A stretch of DNA of 6,775 bases. It comes from Firmicutes bacterium UBA6132 (lineage in GTDB: Bacteria; Bacillota_A; Clostridia; Tissierellales; Sedimentibacteraceae). Made by a program: the position numbers and the translations under genes. The stretch is taken from contig DIVM01000028.1 in assembly GCA_002435835.1 (NCBI GenBank), positions 1 through 6,775 of the forward strand, read 5' to 3'. The notes under the pieces are model-generated. The model ran no database searches and was not told where the DNA came from. It saw only the letters and a program-made list of their open reading frames with translations. Within the stretch, counting starts at the first letter, position 1. Every line of letters begins with the position of its first letter. Shown piece by piece: positions 1 through 4,237 of the stretch.

Positions 1-38
1 CTGTTGGATCAGGCGTTGTTACTTCTATCATTAAGTAG
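1..38 (+). CDS. tuf: Elongation factor Tu, C-terminal end only (partial)
   Basis: Reading from base 3, the codons give VGSGVVTSIIK followed by TAG. This is the usual C-terminal end of EF-Tu, whose family ends in a GRTVGSGVV(T/S)SII(E/K) tail in domain 3. The two bases before it (CT) fit the last part of a threonine codon, as in GRT. EF-Tu delivers aminoacyl-tRNA to the ribosomal A site in a GTP-dependent way. Only about 11 residues are visible, so the call rests on this tail plus its position upstream of rpmG-secE-nusG. The remainder of the gene lies to the left of the window. Confidence 0.85.
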   Translation, partial: VGSGVVTSIIK

Positions 39-74
39 ACGACCAAAATCTACGATTTTTTGTCGGTCACTTAT

Positions 75-128
75 ATTTAATTAGCAGATTCCCAAAATCT
101 TTGAATTTGTGGAAGTCGCTAATTAAAT
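75..128 (+). repeat. Long imperfect palindrome downstream of tuf
   Basis: Perfect 11-bp arms ATTTAATTAGC (75-85) and GCTAATTAAAT (118-128) enclose further matching arms: GA/TC, TTCC (89-92) with GGAA (111-114), and CAAA (93-96) with TTTG (106-109). Almost the whole 54 nt can fold into one hairpin. Neither side has a T-run, so it is not a standard intrinsic terminator. It may be an RNA structure in the tuf 3' untranslated region, a processing or stability element, or a small dispersed palindromic repeat; the sequence alone does not decide. Confidence 0.6.
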
Positions 129-149
129 GCAAATAATTTCAAAAAAATA

Positions 150-178
150 TTGACATCTATTTTCATAAGGTGTAAAAT
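150..178 (+). promoter_or_regulatory. Sigma-A-type promoter candidate just before a terminator
   Basis: TTGACA (150-155), a 17-bp spacer, then TAAAAT (173-178). The expected start is near base 185, only about 12 nt before the terminator stem at 197. It would therefore make a very short RNA unless the terminator is bypassed into rpmG. In AT-rich DNA such a match can arise by chance, but a perfect -35 with ideal spacing is uncommon. Confidence 0.55.
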
Positions 179-196
179 AATATAGCATTGAATAAG

Positions 197-228
197 AAAA
201 GCTTTTGCTTGAGCAGGGGCTTTTTTTT
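197..228 (+). terminator. Intrinsic terminator, probably for tuf
   Basis: A 12-bp stem is formed by AAAAGCTTTTGC (197-208) and GCAGGGGCTTTT (213-224), using three G-U pairs in RNA, around the tetraloop TTGA (209-212). The T-run continues to base 228 (8 T in total). This is the only convincing terminator between tuf and rpmG, so it most likely ends the tuf transcript. It also lies just downstream of the promoter-like site at 150-178. Confidence 0.85.
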
Positions 229-265
229 AATGATAACAAATTGCCGACATAGAAACAAAAATATG

Positions 266-294
266 TTGACAGCTATATTTATTTATGTTATCTT
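266..294 (+). promoter_or_regulatory. Promoter of the rpmG-secE-nusG unit
   Basis: Consensus TTGACA (266-271), a 17-bp spacer, then TATCTT (289-294), preceded by an extended -10 TG at 286-287. The predicted start is near base 301, leaving a leader of about 70 nt before rpmG. It lies directly after the upstream terminator, as expected for the first promoter of the next unit. Confidence 0.78.
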
Positions 295-311
295 AAATTG
301 GATAATTATTA

Positions 312-359
312 AACCTTATATAATGTTTGAAATATGTGCAATATTTTAATATATAGGTT
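312..359 (+). promoter_or_regulatory. Hairpin in the rpmG 5' leader
   Basis: AACCT (312-316) pairs with AGGTT (355-359) and ATATA (318-322) with TATAT (350-354), with T317 bulged. An inner perfect 6-bp stem AAATAT (330-335)/ATATTT (341-346) closes on loop GTGCA. The structure ends three bases before the GGAGGTG ribosome binding site at 362-368, so it could affect ribosome access. The inner part is AT-only and its stability is modest. No known leader family was recognised. Confidence 0.45.
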
Positions 360-373
360 GTGGAGGTGTAAGA

Positions 374-523
374 ATGAGAGTAGCAGTTAAAATGGCATGT
401 ACTGAGTGCAAGCAAAGGAACTATGATTCACAAAAAAACAAAAGAGAAAACCCTGAAAGAATAGAATTGAACAAATATTGTAAATTCTGCAAGAAACATA
501 CTCTTCACAAAGAAACTAAATAA
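374..523 (+). CDS. rpmG: Large-subunit ribosomal protein L33 (bL33), zinc-ribbon form
   Basis: The 49-residue product begins [17 protein letters not shown] and ends HTLHKETK. L33 is a small protein of the 50S subunit close to the E site. Cysteines at 9, 12, 36 and 39 form two CxxC pairs (CTEC and CKFC), the zinc-binding pattern of the C+ type of L33. The length matches the family (about 49-50 residues). The ATG follows GGAGGTG at 362-368 with a 5-nt gap. It is the first gene of the unit that continues into secE after only 20 nt, a common arrangement in Firmicutes. No alternative start is needed. Confidence 0.95.
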   Translation: MRVAVKMACTECKQRNYDSQKNKRENPERIELNKYCKFCKKHTLHKETK

Positions 524-543
524 CCAAAACGAGGTGCTTTAAA

Positions 544-756
544 ATGTCAAATAGAGAAAGTGAAAAAGTAAATTTTACGACTCAATTAAAAAATTATTTT
601 AGAGGCGTTAAAGCAGAACTTAAAAAAGTAAACTGGCCTTCTAAAAAAGAATTAGGCAACTATACTTTGGTTGTTCTTGTTACGGTTTTTGCAATGACTG
701 TAGTAGTTTGGGGATTAGATCTTGTATTTGAAAAATTAGTAGGATTAATTGTTTAA
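544..756 (+). CDS. secE: Preprotein translocase subunit SecE
   Basis: A 70-residue, single-span membrane protein of the SecYEG channel, where it clamps SecY and is essential for protein export. Residues 1-15 are a polar cytoplasmic N-terminus, residues 16-35 form the conserved amphipathic helix with the family motif VKAELKKVNWPSKKEL (22-37), and residues 41-63 are the hydrophobic transmembrane segment. Length and layout match the short Gram-positive form; E. coli SecE has two extra spans. A modest GAGGTG site (531-536) precedes the ATG. The stop codon TAA (754-756) overlaps the AAGGAG site of nusG, so secE and nusG are closely coupled, as in most bacteria. Confidence 0.96.
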   Translation: MSNRESEKVNFTTQLKNYFRGVKAELKKVNWPSKKELGNYTLVVLVTVFAMTVVVWGLDLVFEKLVGLIV

Positions 757-771
757 AGGAGCAAAGCGGGC

Positions 772-1299
772 ATGAAGCAAGAATCACAAGGATCAAGATG
801 GTATGTTGTTCATACATATTCGGGACATGAAAACAAAGTAAAAGCTAACATTGAAAAGCTTGTTGAAAATAGACAAATGCAAGATATTATTTTTGAGGTT
901 AGAGTGCCGGTTGAAGAATATTCTGAAATAAAAGACGGCAAGAAGAAAACTAAAGAAAGAAAAATGTTCCCAAGTTATGTTATTATAAAAATGATAATGA
1001 CCGATGAATCTTGGTATCTTGTTAGAAACACAAGAGGAGTTACAGGCTTTGTTGGACCAGGATCCAAACCGGTTCCTTTGTCAGATGAAGAAGTAAAAGC
1101 ACTTGGGGTTGTTGAAAGACTTCCTGCAATTGAACTTGAAGTAAATGAAACAATTAAGGTTAAAGAAGGACCTTTTGAGAATTTCATAGGAACAGTAGAA
1201 AGCATAAATCAAGAAAAAAGAAAGATTAAAGCTTTTGTTTCGATGTTCGGTAGAGAAACTCTAATCGAACTGGATTATAACCAGATTGAAAAAGTTTAA
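772..1299 (+). CDS. nusG: Transcription elongation/antitermination factor NusG
   Basis: NusG binds the RNA polymerase clamp and affects elongation, pausing and transcription-translation coupling. The 175-residue protein has the NGN domain at about 9-115, with the family motif WYVVHTYSGHENKV (10-23), the core strand MFPSYVIIKM (65-74) and RNTRGVTGFVG (85-95), followed by a linker. The C-terminal KOW domain is at about 125-175, with VKEGPFENFIGTV (130-142) and VSMFGRETLIEL (156-167). Length is normal for Firmicutes. The start follows AAGGAG (756-761) that overlaps the secE stop. rplK follows after 59 nt, the usual secE-nusG-rplK order. Nothing appears missing or altered. Confidence 0.97.
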   Translation: MKQESQGSRWYVVHTYSGHENKVKANIEKLVENRQMQDIIFEVRVPVEEYSEIKDGKKKTKERKMFPSYVIIKMIMTDESWYLVRNTRGVTGFVGPGSKPVPLSDEEVKALGVVERLPAIELEVNETIKVKEGPFENFIGTVESINQEKRKIKAFVSMFGRETLIELDYNQIEKV

Positions 1300-1321
1300 T
1301 AAACTTTTACAATATATTTAT

Positions 1322-1359
1322 TATCGTTAACGATTAAGTATTAAGGAGGTGTAACGATA
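1322..1359 (+). promoter_or_regulatory. rplK leader with possible pairing over the ribosome binding site
   Basis: The palindrome ATCGTTAACGAT lies at 1323-1334. Its left arm ATCGTTA (1323-1329) is also complementary to TAACGAT (1352-1358), immediately before the ATG; T1322 can pair with A1359 as well. That 8-bp pairing would enclose the site AAGGAGGTG (1343-1351) in a loop. The left arm could otherwise fold locally, so two alternative states are possible. No convincing promoter was found in the 59-nt nusG-rplK gap, so rplK probably depends on upstream transcription or on a promoter inside nusG. Confidence 0.35.
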
Positions 1360-1784
1360 TGGCAAAAAAAGTAACAGCTATGGTAAAATTGCAAATTCCA
1401 GCAGGAAAAGCAACACCAGCTCCACCAGTTGGTACAGCATTAGGACCTCACGGTGTAAACATCATGGGATTCGTTAAAGAATTCAATGCAAGAACAGCAG
1501 ATCAAGTAGGTTTAATTATACCTGTAGTATTAACTGTATATGCAGATAGATCATTTACATTTATCTTGAAAACTCCACCTGCAGCGGTTTTAATCAAAAA
1601 AGCAGTTGGTATTGAAAGCGGTTCAGGAGAACCAAACAAAAAGAAAGTAGCAACTCTTTCTAAAGAAAAATTAGAAGAAATTGCAAAAACAAAAATGCCT
1701 GATTTAAATGCTAATACTTTAGAAGCTGCAATGAATTTAATTGCAGGTACTGCAAGAAGCATGGGCGTTAATGTAGAAAATTAG
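1359..1784 (+). CDS. rplK: Large-subunit ribosomal protein L11 (uL11)
   Basis: L11 binds the 23S rRNA GTPase-associated centre and takes part in factor-dependent GTP hydrolysis and the stringent response. The 141-residue protein has the normal length. The N-terminal domain (about 1-70) carries the proline-rich segment PAPPVG (20-25), GVNIMGF (32-38) and [20 protein letters not shown] (62-81). The C-terminal rRNA-binding domain includes [18 protein letters not shown] (84-101), KMPDLNA (112-118) and GTARSMG (130-136). Residue 26 is threonine (codon ACA, 1434-1436) where E. coli, Bacillus and C. difficile L11, as I recall them, have proline; this lies in the region contacted by thiopeptide antibiotics. 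The neighbouring residue 30 is proline rather than the usual glutamine. The start follows a perfect AAGGAGGTG. Confidence 0.97.
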   Translation: MAKKVTAMVKLQIPAGKATPAPPVGTALGPHGVNIMGFVKEFNARTADQVGLIIPVVLTVYADRSFTFILKTPPAAVLIKKAVGIESGSGEPNKKKVATLSKEKLEEIAKTKMPDLNANTLEAAMNLIAGTARSMGVNVEN

Positions 1785-1797
1785 TAATATCGGCTAA

Positions 1798-1826
1798 GTG
1801 GGAGGCTATAACGGCTGCTTGACCAC
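1798..1826 (+). promoter_or_regulatory. Probable L1-binding feedback site in the rplK-rplA spacer
   Basis: GTGG (1798-1801) pairs with CCAC (1823-1826), followed by an asymmetric internal loop (GAG opposite TTGA) and a short GC/GC stem. The string GTGGGAGGCT (1798-1807) matches the L1-binding region of 23S rRNA, where a GGUGGGAGGCU strand pairs with a distant strand ending in ACCACC. L1 is known to repress its own mRNA by binding such a copy. The site ends just before the AAGGAGG ribosome binding site of rplA (1827-1833), so bound L1 would block translation start. The call is from motif similarity; no binding is shown. Confidence 0.7.
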
Positions 1827-1841
1827 AAGGAGGAAATTTAA

Positions 1842-2540
1842 ATGCCAAAACATGGAAAAAAATATCAAGATAGTATGAAGTCATTTGACAAAACAAAGTT
1901 ATATGATTTAGAAGAAGCTATAAACGTAATGTTAACAACAGCTAAAGCTAATTTTGATGAGACTGTAGAAGCTCATGTAAAATTAGGTGTAGATTCAAGA
2001 CATGCAGACCAACAAGTTAGAGGCGCTGTAGTTCTTCCACACGGAACAGGAAAAACTGTACGTGTATTAGTATTTGCTAAAGGTGAAAAAGCTAAAGAAG
2101 CTCAAGAAGCTGGTGCAGAATACGTAGGAGAAAATGATTTAGCTGATAGAATTCAAAAAGAAAACTGGTTTGATTTTGATGTAGTTATCGCTACTCCAGA
2201 TATGATGGGTGTAGTTGGTAGACTTGGTAGAGTATTAGGACCTAAAGGTTTAATGCCAAACCCTAAATCAGGTACAGTAACATTTGATGTTGCAAAAGCT
2301 ATTCAGGAGATTAAAGCAGGTAAAGTTGAATATAGACTTGATAAAACAAATATAATTCACGTTCCTGTTGGAAAGAAATCTTTCGGTACAGAAAAATTAG
2401 TTGCTAACTTAAAAACTATAATGGAAGCAATTGTAAAAGCTAAACCAGCTGCTGCTAAAGGTAAATACTTAAGAAGTGTTACTATAGCAAGTACAATGGG
2501 ACCTGGAGTTAAATTAAATCAATCTAAGTTAATGGATTAA
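1842..2540 (+). CDS. rplA: Large-subunit ribosomal protein L1 (uL1)
   Basis: L1 forms the mobile L1 stalk of the 50S subunit that helps release deacylated tRNA from the E site, and it also represses its own mRNA. The 232-residue product has the family length. Visible blocks are MPKHGKKY (1-8), [20 protein letters not shown] (42-61), [17 protein letters not shown] (65-81), the signature [20 protein letters not shown] (126-145), [20 protein letters not shown] (159-178) and a C-terminal [14 protein letters not shown] (212-225). Domain I is made of both ends and domain II of the middle. The start follows AAGGAGG (1827-1833) with 8 nt spacing. The last residues are MD, then TAA. No terminator follows, so transcripts probably continue into the rplJ leader. 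Confidence 0.97.
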   Translation: MPKHGKKYQDSMKSFDKTKLYDLEEAINVMLTTAKANFDETVEAHVKLGVDSRHADQQVRGAVVLPHGTGKTVRVLVFAKGEKAKEAQEAGAEYVGENDLADRIQKENWFDFDVVIATPDMMGVVGRLGRVLGPKGLMPNPKSGTVTFDVAKAIQEIKAGKVEYRLDKTNIIHVPVGKKSFGTEKLVANLKTIMEAIVKAKPAAAKGKYLRSVTIASTMGPGVKLNQSKLMD

Positions 2541-2599
2541 TTCTGTTTAATTAGTTAATTAGTTGTTTAATAAATAGTTAATAAAATTAATTATTTGTA

Positions 2600-2628
2600 T
2601 TGACTAAATATAGAACTATTGATATAAT
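2600..2628 (+). promoter_or_regulatory. rplJ promoter
   Basis: TTGACT (2600-2605), a 17-bp spacer and a perfect TATAAT (2623-2628). The predicted start is near base 2635, so the transcript begins just upstream of the L10 leader structure. A separate promoter for rplJL in addition to read-through from rplK-rplA is known in Bacillus subtilis, and this arrangement matches. Confidence 0.87.
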
Positions 2629-2659
2629 TCAAGCGTATTAGCGCTCAATTAAATAAATA

Positions 2660-2754
2660 CCGCAGACCGTTGGAGCTCTTAGGAGCTTAATAACCAGCCG
2701 AGGTGAGATATAGCTTAACCATAAGTTTCTCTTCGTCTGCGGAGAGATTTTTTT
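2660..2754 (+). promoter_or_regulatory. L10 leader with transcription attenuator
   Basis: CCGCAGAC (2660-2667) is an exact complement of GTCTGCGG (2735-2742) and closes a domain that contains hairpin AGCTC/GAGCT (2674-2678 and 2683-2687) and the block TTAATAACCAGCCGAGGTG (2687-2705), which closely resembles the conserved core of Firmicutes L10 leaders that binds the L10(L12) complex through a kink-turn. The 3' strand of the closing stem is also used by the terminator at 2728-2754, so the two folds exclude each other. In B. subtilis, L10(L12)4 binding lowers rplJL expression by favouring termination; the same logic is inferred here. Confidence 0.88.
2728..2754 (+). terminator. Intrinsic terminator of the rplJ attenuator
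   Basis: An 8-bp stem TCTCTTCG (2728-2735)/CGGAGAGA (2740-2747) with one G-U pair and loop TCTG is followed by seven T (2748-2754). It overlaps the 3' arm of the competing leader stem at 2735-2742, which identifies it as a conditional terminator rather than the end of the rplA transcript. Confidence 0.88.
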
Positions 2755-2765
2755 ATGCCCTAACC

Positions 2766-2872
2766 CCATATGTCCGAGCGTAGCGAAGGTCAGATGGATG
2801 GTAGGTCAAACGCAACGAGCACCCAATTTATGTGAGCGATAGCGAGCAAATAAATTGGATTGCGAGACTGCG
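2766..2872 (+). repeat. GC-rich double-palindrome block with repeated GAGC/GCGA core
   Basis: Hairpin 1 pairs CCATATG (2766-2772) with CAGATGG (2791-2797; one mismatch), CC with GG, and ends in GAGC-GTA-GCGA (2776-2786). Hairpin 2 is longer: CGCA/TGCG (2811-2814, 2869-2872), CGAGCA/TGCGAG (2816-2821, 2861-2866), a perfect 9-bp CCAATTTAT/ATAAATTGG (2823-2831, 2850-2858) and the apex GAGC-GATA-GCGA (2834-2845). Three times, GAGC faces GCGA, which as RNA gives tandem G-A pairs beside two G-C pairs. By hand count 57 of 112 bases from 2764 to 2875 are G or C, far above the neighbourhood. It may be a REP- or MITE-like dispersed repeat or a leader RNA structure. No known family was recognised. Confidence 0.6.
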
Positions 2873-2964
2873 CGTACAACAAAATTAATTTTCGATAGAA
2901 AAAAGATTGTTAGTACTTAACAAAAAATAAAATTTATACCGCTAACAAGGAGGTGTAACGGACA

Positions 2965-3471
2965 ATGAATCAAACAGTATTAGAACAAAAGAAACAAGTA
3001 GTAAGTGATATAGCAGAAAAAATAAAAAGTGCTAAATCAGTTGTATTAGTTGAATATAAAGGTTTAACTGTTGAAAAAGTAACTGAATTAAGAAACAAAT
3101 GCAGAGAAGCAGGCGTTGAATATAAAGTTTATAAAAACACTTTAATGCGTTTTGCATTTAAAGAATTAGGTTACGAAGATTTTAACGTAAATTTAGAAGG
3201 TCCAAATGCAATAGCTTTATCATTTAATGATGAGGTTTCAGCTGCAAAAGTAACTAATGATTTTGCGAAAACAAGCAACAATACTTTGACATTAAAAGCT
3301 GGTATTGCTGAAGGCAAAATAATGAATGCTGCTGAGGTAGTTGCATTAGCAAATGTACCAACAAGAGAAGTTCTACTTGGTCAATTGGCTGGTGTATTAC
3401 AAGGAAATATCAGAAATCTTGCATATATGCTTGATCAAATTAGTAAAAAAGACGAAGAAATAGCAAGTTAA
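2965..3471 (+). CDS. rplJ: Large-subunit ribosomal protein L10 (uL10)
   Basis: L10 forms the base of the ribosomal stalk: its N-terminal domain binds 23S rRNA next to L11 and its C-terminal helix holds the L7/L12 dimers that recruit translation GTPases. The 168-residue product has the usual length. Family features include QVVSDIAEKIKSAKSVVLVEYKGLTV (11-36), where L10 typically has a V-x-[DE]-Y-[KR]-GLTV strand, YKVYKNTLMRFA (53-64) and GPNAIALSF (79-87). The C-terminal helix is at about 133-165 (PTREVLLGQLAGVLQGNIRN), and its length suggests binding of two or three L7/L12 dimers. The start follows AAGGAGGTG (2947-2955), identical over 14 bases to the rplK ribosome binding region. rplL follows after 34 nt in the same unit. 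Confidence 0.97.
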   Translation: MNQTVLEQKKQVVSDIAEKIKSAKSVVLVEYKGLTVEKVTELRNKCREAGVEYKVYKNTLMRFAFKELGYEDFNVNLEGPNAIALSFNDEVSAAKVTNDFAKTSNNTLTLKAGIAEGKIMNAAEVVALANVPTREVLLGQLAGVLQGNIRNLAYMLDQISKKDEEIAS

Positions 3472-3505
3472 TTATAATATAACCAATATACGGAGGTAAT
3501 TTAAA

Positions 3506-3886
3506 ATGGCAAGTGAAAAAATCACAAACTTTGTTGAAGAAGTAAAAAAACTTACAGTTTTAGAATTAAATGAATTAGTAAAAGCAATTGAAGAAGAATT
3601 TGGTGTATCAGCAGCTGCTCCTGTAGCTGTAGCTGGTGGTGCTGCTGGTGGAGCTGCTCCAGCAGAAGAAGAAAAAACTGAGTTTGATGTAGTTCTTACA
3701 TCTGCAGGCGCTGGAAAAATTAAAGTTATAAAAGTAGTAAGAGAATTAACTGGATTAGGCTTAAAAGAAGCTAAAGATGCAGTTGACAATGCTCCTACAA
3801 CATTAAAAACTGGTGTTTCTAAAGAAGATGCTGATAAAGCAAAAGCTGCTTTAGAAGCTGAAGGCGCTTCAGTAGAAGTTAAATAA
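3506..3886 (+). CDS. rplL: Large-subunit ribosomal protein L7/L12 (bL12)
   Basis: This protein is present in several copies on the stalk and contacts EF-Tu, EF-G, IF2 and RF3. The 126-residue sequence shows the three usual parts. Residues 1-33 are the helical N-terminal dimerization and L10-binding domain. Residues 34-56 form a flexible hinge rich in alanine, glycine and proline. Residues 57-126 are the C-terminal domain with [27 protein letters not shown] (71-97), whose Lys71, Arg79 and Lys90 match conserved factor-contacting positions. The hinge contains the repeat [10 protein letters not shown] and ends in EEEKTEF. The start follows GGAGGT (3492-3497) with 8 nt spacing. A terminator follows at 3934-3980. 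Confidence 0.97.
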   Translation: MASEKITNFVEEVKKLTVLELNELVKAIEEEFGVSAAAPVAVAGGAAGGAAPAEEEKTEFDVVLTSAGAGKIKVIKVVRELTGLGLKEAKDAVDNAPTTLKTGVSKEDADKAKAALEAEGASVEVK

Positions 3887-3933
3887 TTAATAATTAAATT
3901 ATTAGTAATTAAATAGCACAAAGCAATTAACTT

Positions 3934-3980
3934 AAAAGACTTTACTGTTTAATATTAAGATTGAACGTAGAGTCTTTTTT
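3934..3980 (+). terminator. Intrinsic terminator of the rplJ-rplL unit
   Basis: AAAAGACT (3934-3941) pairs with AGTCTTTT (3971-3978). Inside, TAC/GTA, GTT/AAC and AAT/ATT continue the stem with two G-U pairs and one bulge, closing on loop ATTAAG (3954-3959). A run of six T (3975-3980) follows. It lies 48 nt after the rplL stop codon and separates rplJL from rpoB, although some read-through is likely. Confidence 0.9.
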
Positions 3981-4034
3981 GAACTTATCTTTAATGAATT
4001 AACATTTCATAATTTATTTATAAAAAATGTATAA

Positions 4035-4063
4035 TTGACATAAAAATGTAAATAATATAACAT
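4035..4063 (+). promoter_or_regulatory. Upstream rpoB promoter candidate (P1)
   Basis: TTGACA (4035-4040), a 17-bp spacer, then TAACAT (4058-4063). A TATAAC overlaps at 4056-4061 but would leave only 15 bp. The -10 match is weaker than in the downstream promoter. A start near 4070 would give a leader of about 220 nt that includes the palindrome at 4086-4095. Confidence 0.5.
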
Positions 4064-4093
4064 ATTGCGTAAAAATTAATGCGCATTCACGTG

Positions 4094-4165
4094 AAAATAC
4101 AATCTAAACTACAAAAATAATCCAAAAACAGACAAAAGCGTACAAAATCCATCAAAAAACAAAAA
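4094..4165 (+). promoter_or_regulatory. Phased A-tracts (probable bent DNA/UP region) upstream of rpoB
   Basis: A-runs of 3-6 bases are centred at about 4095.5, 4107, 4115, 4126, 4135.5, 4145.5 and 4156.5, with another at 4163. From 4115 to 4156.5 the spacing is 9.5-11 bp, close to one DNA helical turn. This is the pattern known to cause intrinsic curvature. The array ends about 20 bp before the -35 of the promoter at 4185, where A-rich UP elements contact the polymerase alpha subunit. A role in promoter strength is inferred. Confidence 0.6.
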
Positions 4166-4184
4166 TTATATTACAAATAAAATG

Positions 4185-4213
4185 TTGACAAAAAAAAAGT
4201 ACAATGTTATTAT
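4185..4213 (+). promoter_or_regulatory. Main rpoB promoter (P2)
   Basis: Perfect TTGACA (4185-4190), a 17-bp spacer, then TATTAT (4208-4213) with an extended -10 TG at 4205-4206. A perfect TATAAT sits at 4216-4221, but it is 25 bp from this -35 and would need to work without it. The start is expected near 4220, giving a leader of about 70 nt to rpoB. Confidence 0.75.
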
Positions 4214-4237
4214 TGTATAATGCACAAGCATAAAATG

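Larger units (their letters stand above)
39..373 (+). other. tuf-rpmG intergenic region (335 nt), regulatory, no gene
   Basis: No coding sequence or tRNA is apparent here on either strand. In order it holds a small imperfect stem-loop (40-65: CGAC, then AAAATC/GATTTT, closed by GTCG), a large palindrome (75-128), a promoter-like site (150-178), an intrinsic terminator (197-228), a second promoter (266-294) and a hairpin directly before the rpmG ribosome binding site (312-359). Each of the larger elements is listed separately. Confidence 0.7.
2541..2964 (+). other. rplA-rplJ intergenic region (424 nt), regulatory, no gene
   Basis: The first 59 nt are very AT-rich repeats of TTAATTAG-like words with no convincing terminator. 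Then come a consensus promoter (2600-2628), the L10 leader and attenuator (2660-2754), a GC-rich double-hairpin block (2766-2872), and about 75 nt of AT-rich leader ending in the rplJ ribosome binding site AAGGAGGTG (2947-2955). The AT-rich part includes the palindrome AAAATTAATTTT (2881-2892) and a small hairpin TTGTTA/TAACAA (2907-2923). The distance from attenuator to start codon, about 210 nt, looks long for this leader type. Confidence 0.75.

Noticed and set aside
319..324. TATAAT upstream of rpmG as a second promoter
   Set aside because: No acceptable -35 lies at 16-18 bp; the nearest TTGGAT leaves 15 bp. The bases are better explained by the leader hairpin.
975..1205. Minus-strand open frame inside nusG
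   Set aside because: Fully antisense to a clear nusG with no ribosome binding site or recognisable product. The antisense frames inside rplK (1502-1762) and rpoB (6182-6481) were dropped for the same reason.
1290..1308. 8-bp perfect stem AAAAGTTT/AAACTTTT over the nusG stop codon
   Set aside because: The stem has a single G-C pair and no T-run follows on the + strand. It is unlikely to terminate before rplK.
2755..2763. ATG CCC TAA after the attenuator as a leader peptide
   Set aside because: It is only two codons, follows the T-run, and has no ribosome binding site.
2811..2820. CGCAACGAGC, identical to ten bases of a universal 16S rRNA segment
   Set aside because: The match stops at ten bases and the flanks do not follow 16S rRNA. 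It is better explained as part of the hairpin 2 arm.
3888..3904. 17-nt AT-only palindrome after rplL
   Set aside because: Composition alone makes such palindromes likely in this AT-rich spacer, and the real terminator is at 3934-3980.
3472..3921. 149-codon open frame on the minus strand
   Set aside because: It lies almost wholly opposite rplL, whose alanine- and glycine-rich codons produce long open antisense frames. The protein is low complexity and has no recognisable family.
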